From Hymenobacter tibetensis (GTDB lineage Bacteria > Bacteroidota > Bacteroidia > Cytophagales > Hymenobacteraceae): a DNA stretch of 64,000 nucleotides. The stretch spans positions 323,001 through 387,000 of the forward strand of contig NZ_CP094669.1 of the NCBI RefSeq assembly GCF_022827545.1, given 5' to 3'. The notes under the pieces were generated by a model that saw only the letters and a program-made list of their open reading frames with translations, was not told the DNA's origin and did no database searches. Shown here piece by piece: positions 60,987 through 64,000 of the stretch. Positions within the stretch are counted from its first letter, which is position 1, and each line of letters starts with the position of its first letter. Position numbers and translations under genes: made by a program.

Positions 60987-62192
60987 GTGTCCTTCACCAA
61001 ACCTGATTTTCGCCGACTACGCCTTGCCTTACTGCTATGGGGCGGGTTGAGCGTAGCCGCTGGCAGCTGCACCAAAGAACCTTCGCCGCAGCCTGAGGCG
61101 CCCGTTGCCGCCGAAACCCACTTAGTTAGCAGCACCCTGATTGGAGAATACAGCCCAACCGTACTGGCCAGCCGCGTGTCCGGTATCCCGCTGGTGGGGG
61201 CGCTGGTGCGCTACCCCATCAAGGTGTATAAGCTAACCTACACCACCCGCAACACCGACGGGCAGCAGGTCACGGCTTCGGGAGCTATTCTGGTGCCTGT
61301 TAGCACGCAGGCGCTACCGTTGCTTAGCTACCAGCACGGCACCATCAACCCCGCTGATGAAGAGCGGGCGCCGTCTTACTACCGTTCCAGCAGCGAGGTA
61401 TATTCGGCGGTATCGGTGCTGGCTTCCACCGGCTACGTGGTGGTAGCCCCCGACTACATCGGCTACGGTGCTTCCAAGGCCCTGCCGCACCCGTATGAGC
61501 ACGCGCCGTCTCTGGCGTCGGCTTCGCTGGATATGATGCGGGCCACCAAAGAGTTTTGTCAGAAAGAAAAGGTAGCACTCAACAAGAAGAATTTCCTGTT
61601 GGGCTATTCCGAAGGTGGCTATGCCACCATGGCGCTGCACAAGTTGATAGAAGAACAGTTTCCGGCAGAATTTGCCGTAACGGCCAGTGCACCGGGAGCT
61701 GGCGCTTACCACAAAACGGCCTTTGCTACCTACATTCTCAACTCCAACCAGCCGCTGAACTTCCTGAGTTCCTACGTGTGGGTGCTCGATACCTACAACC
61801 GGGTGTACAACATCAACCGGCCCCTTGCTTACTACTTCAACCAGCCTTGGGCCGGGCAGCTGCAAGCCGATCCTTTCAGCGAAGTACCCGAGCAGCCCAG
61901 CCAGCTGTTTACCAACGGCTTCCGCACCAGCGTCCTCAATAACACGGATGCTGCCATGGCTGCTGCCTTCCGCGACAACGACATCTACGACTGGCAGCCC
62001 AAAGCGCCACTAGCCCTTTTCCACGGCACCGCCGACGATTACGTGCCGTACTTCAACTCCGAAGACGCTTACAAAGCCATGCGTGCCCGCGGTGCCAGCC
62101 AAGTTACACTGCATCCCATCCAAGGGGGCAACCATTTCACTTCGGTGGCACAATACACACTGGAAGCGCTAGGCTTCATCTCGCAGTATTAA
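60987..62192 (+). CDS. Secreted lipoprotein alpha/beta hydrolase (lipase/esterase-like)
   Basis: The 401-aa protein has a lipoprotein-type signal (LRLALLLWGGLSVAAGSC) and an alpha/beta-hydrolase domain. Visible catalytic residues are the nucleophile S208 in GYSEGG, an acid at D350/D351 in HGTADDYVP, and H383 in GGNHFTS. The oxyanion region is LSYQHGTINP, and a VAPDYIGYGAS segment is typical of secretory lipases and polyester-type esterases. It is probably tethered to the cell envelope. The start is GTG at 60987; no ATG gives the signal peptide. A single-gene unit with its own terminator. Substrate unknown. Confidence 0.82.
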   Translation: MSFTKPDFRRLRLALLLWGGLSVAAGSCTKEPSPQPEAPVAAETHLVSSTLIGEYSPTVLASRVSGIPLVGALVRYPIKVYKLTYTTRNTDGQQVTASGAILVPVSTQALPLLSYQHGTINPADEERAPSYYRSSSEVYSAVSVLASTGYVVVAPDYIGYGASKALPHPYEHAPSLASASLDMMRATKEFCQKEKVALNKKNFLLGYSEGGYATMALHKLIEEQFPAEFAVTASAPGAGAYHKTAFATYILNSNQPLNFLSSYVWVLDTYNRVYNINRPLAYYFNQPWAGQLQADPFSEVPEQPSQLFTNGFRTSVLNNTDAAMAAAFRDNDIYDWQPKAPLALFHGTADDYVPYFNSEDAYKAMRARGASQVTLHPIQGGNHFTSVAQYTLEALGFISQY

Positions 62193-63022
62193 GAGTGGCT
62201 TTCCCGCAAATGAGCTATAGTGCTGTTAAAGTGAAGAGCGCTCAAATTGCCGCGGAGTAGCTTTCCGGTGATAGTCGGTATCTGTGTTCACGCCCACCTT
62301 GTGCATTATGCATGGGTGGGCGTTTTGGTTGGAAGCCACTAAACGATGCATAGTTATCCTCCAGAGAACATGGGCACTACTGAATTGTCAGTCTGCAATA
62401 GAGTGCTAGCTGTGCGAGCGTAGGTCTGTAGGCTTGATGGGCGCATGTAAATAAAGCCCAGAAGGAAACCAACGTTGTAGTAGATCTACATCTACAAGTT
62501 GCATCATAAGCCTAGCCTCAGTAAAACAGAACCGCTTGTGTGGTGCGTTAGCAAGGCTTCAAGCGAATAGCCCTTTAACGGGGCGATAGCGCGTCATAAT
62601 CGCTAAATACTATGATGCCCTTTACGTACCCCAATAGCACTATTCCGGCTGCTTCCTTTATATTAAAGAAGCTGAATAAAGTCTGAATAGGATAGACCGA
62701 CAACGCCGCATTAGTAGCGTAAAAATATTTGCTTTAACTGTATAATTTAAATTATTATTTGCATTATCATGCAGTGCGAAGACAGAAAAATATTTAATAG
62801 ATGCAAAAAGCTTTTTCCAAAAAAGCGTGAGGGGCTGGCGTTGGGTATAGTGAAGTAGCGGCTAAGAAGTAGCCTTTTATCTACTCCCCATTCTGAATTC
62901 ATGTGACATGCTCGCCCAAAAAGCAAGCATGAATGGCTGTGCCTTGCCCTGTAAAATCCAGTAGCTCCTTCTATCACCTCTTCTTTCCACACCCTATTCT
63001 TCCATGTACAACTCCTTTGCTC
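62193..63022. other. Long intergenic region with a terminator at 62291-62326
   Basis: This 830-bp region has no supported gene. Perfect 8-bp arms CGCCCACC (62291-62298) and GGTGGGCG (62315-62322) followed by TTTT form a likely terminator for the hydrolase gene. The stretch 62700-62790 is very AT-rich and probably promoter-proximal. A minus-strand 81-codon frame at 62747-62992 is not credible. Confidence 0.5.
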
Positions 63023-64000
63023 ATGAAAAACAAACTTTTACTCGCATTCCTATGCTTTCTGTGCTTGAATGGGCAACCCCTCTTCGCTCAGGCACCTCCC
63101 GCTGGTTTTTCCTCTGTTGTTGAATCGACGGGTTGGAACGAAGCAGTGGGTCTTACTTTCAATAGAACCGGCAGTGACCTTTTCGTTTGGGAAAGACCGG
63201 GTACAGTATGGACAGTCAGAAACGGGCAAAAGCACCTGCTGCTTGATATCAGTGAAGAGGTAGGCGGGTGGCGCGACTTTGGGCTGCTGGGCTTTGCATT
63301 GCACCCCGATTTTGCCACGAACGGCTATTTCTACGTGCTCTACACCGTCGACCGACATCATCTGATGCATTACGGTACGCCCAGCTACAGTTCGACTGCC
63401 GATGAATACTACAATGCTACCATCAACCGCCTAACCCGTTATCGGGCCACGAGAACAGCGGAAGGTTATGCGGTGGACCTCTCCAGCCGCACCATTCTGA
63501 TTGGGGCCACCCCCCAGACGGGCATTGCCATCTTGCACACAAGCCATGGCCCTGGCAGCTTGGTGTTCGGAACGGATGGCAGCTTGCTTGTTTCTTCTGG
63601 CGACGGGGCGAGCTTCGACAGCAACGACGTTGGAAGTGCGGGCGAAACATACTACGCCCAGGGTTTGATAGACGGCATCATTTCGCAGGAGCAGAACGTC
63701 GGGGCGTTGCGCGCGCAACAACTGGAAAGCTACAGTGGAAAAGTGCTGCGTATTGACCCAATGACCGGAAACGGGCTACCCAACAATCCGTTTTACCAGT
63801 CTTCAGCACCAAATTCGGTGAAATCCAAAGTGTGGGCGCTTGGCTTGCGAAATCCGTTCCGCATGACGCTCAAACCTGGGACGGGCAGCGCTACAGACCC
63901 CGGTGTTCTCTACATTGGAGACGTGGGCAACAATTCGTGGGAGGAAATTAATGCGGCCGTTAGACCAGGGATGAACTTTGGTTGGCCGTTATTTGAGGGC
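63023..64000 (+). CDS. PQQ-dependent sugar dehydrogenase-like protein (3' end outside window)
   Basis: The frame is open from ATG 63023 to the window end, 326 codons, with no stop. It begins with a signal peptide (KNKLLLAFLCFLCLNGQPLFAQ). The beta-propeller domain shows glucose/sorbosone-dehydrogenase motifs: LLGFALHPDFATNGYFYVLYT, SHGPGSLVFGTDGSLLVSSGD, YSGKVLRIDPMTGNGLP, VWALGLRNPFRM and VGNNSWEEINAAV. Such enzymes oxidise aldoses using PQQ outside the cytoplasm. Relatives in Bacteroidota are often long multidomain proteins with a C-terminal secretion domain, which would lie beyond the window. The start is well placed before the signal peptide. Confidence 0.9.
   Translation, partial: MKNKLLLAFLCFLCLNGQPLFAQAPPAGFSSVVESTGWNEAVGLTFNRTGSDLFVWERPGTVWTVRNGQKHLLLDISEEVGGWRDFGLLGFALHPDFATNGYFYVLYTVDRHHLMHYGTPSYSSTADEYYNATINRLTRYRATRTAEGYAVDLSSRTILIGATPQTGIAILHTSHGPGSLVFGTDGSLLVSSGDGASFDSNDVGSAGETYYAQGLIDGIISQEQNVGALRAQQLESYSGKVLRIDPMTGNGLPNNPFYQSSAPNSVKSKVWALGLRNPFRMTLKPGTGSATDPGVLYIGDVGNNSWEEINAAVRPGMNFGWPLFEG

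Noticed and set aside
62747..62992. Minus-strand 81-codon frame in the long intergenic region
   Set aside because: It runs through an AT-rich probable promoter region, has no recognisable motif, and its upstream end lies against the start of the divergent dehydrogenase gene.

Overview
The window looks like chromosomal DNA of a Hymenobacter-like member of the Bacteroidota (Cytophagales). The evidence is a SusC/SusD outer-membrane pair, a PorT-type barrel, TldD paralogues with Tat signals, an M56/BlaI pair with a TonB C-terminal domain, a group 3-like truncated globin, and strong intergenic hairpins. Most genes are moderately GC-rich. Two stretches are clearly AT-richer: the OLD-type ATPase at 13930-16103 and the sugar-nucleotide dehydratase at 22250-23635. 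All composition statements are by eye.

Layout. 1-3.8 kb: 2-oxoglutarate dehydrogenase E1 (cut by the window edge) and E2; the E3 gene lpdA is at 12.5-13.9 kb. 3.9-8.3 kb: globin, a six-hairpin glycosidase and an EamA transporter, all on the minus strand. 8.8-12.2 kb: an FNR-like regulator, two FNR-box-like dyads, then three Roadblock/LC7-like paralogues interleaved with a one-TM protein carrying a carboxypeptidase-regulatory-like domain. 13.9-18.6 kb: accessory DNA with a frame-split OLD-like ATPase bounded by a perfect 37-bp inverted repeat, a coding remnant, a SUFU-domain protein and small unknown proteins. 18.8-23.6 kb: tRNA-Asp, a GumN/TraB-like secreted protein, a DisA-N-like (DACNV-type) putative sensor, a cold-shock protein and the dehydratase. 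23.8-25.7 kb: a JAMM peptidase / MoaD-ThiS / MoeB-rhodanese operon. 25.9-28.8 kb: ethanolamine permease and EutB, with no eutC alongside. 28.9-38.6 kb: DUF4159, a PorT-like barrel and five tandem TldD/PmbA genes. 38.8-43.6 kb: SusD and SusC. 43.9-48.8 kb: McrC, McrB, a 40-aa lysine-rich mini-protein, and an operon of a V8-like protease, a membrane protein and an unknown protein. 49-56.5 kb: a sigma-54 activator divergent from a TolC/UspA/HlyD/MFS efflux operon that is interrupted by a frameshifted four-helix-bundle (23S-IVP-like) gene. 56.6-64 kb: two paralogous lipoproteins, the M56/BlaI pair with its operator, a lipoprotein alpha/beta hydrolase, and the 5' part of a PQQ-dependent sugar dehydrogenase gene cut by the window end.

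Most interesting candidates. (1) The FNR-like regulator, two dyads spaced 22 bp centre to centre, and an orphan Roadblock trio with no GTPase nearby suggest a redox-controlled, possibly membrane-linked system. (2) In the sulfur-carrier operon the carrier's Gly-Gly is followed by six residues, and the activating enzyme has lost all four zinc cysteines. (3) Five TldD/PmbA genes occur in which only the TldD members carry Tat signals. (4) The OLD-like ATPase is split exactly at an A7 tract. No CRISPR array, rRNA or complete insertion sequence was seen.
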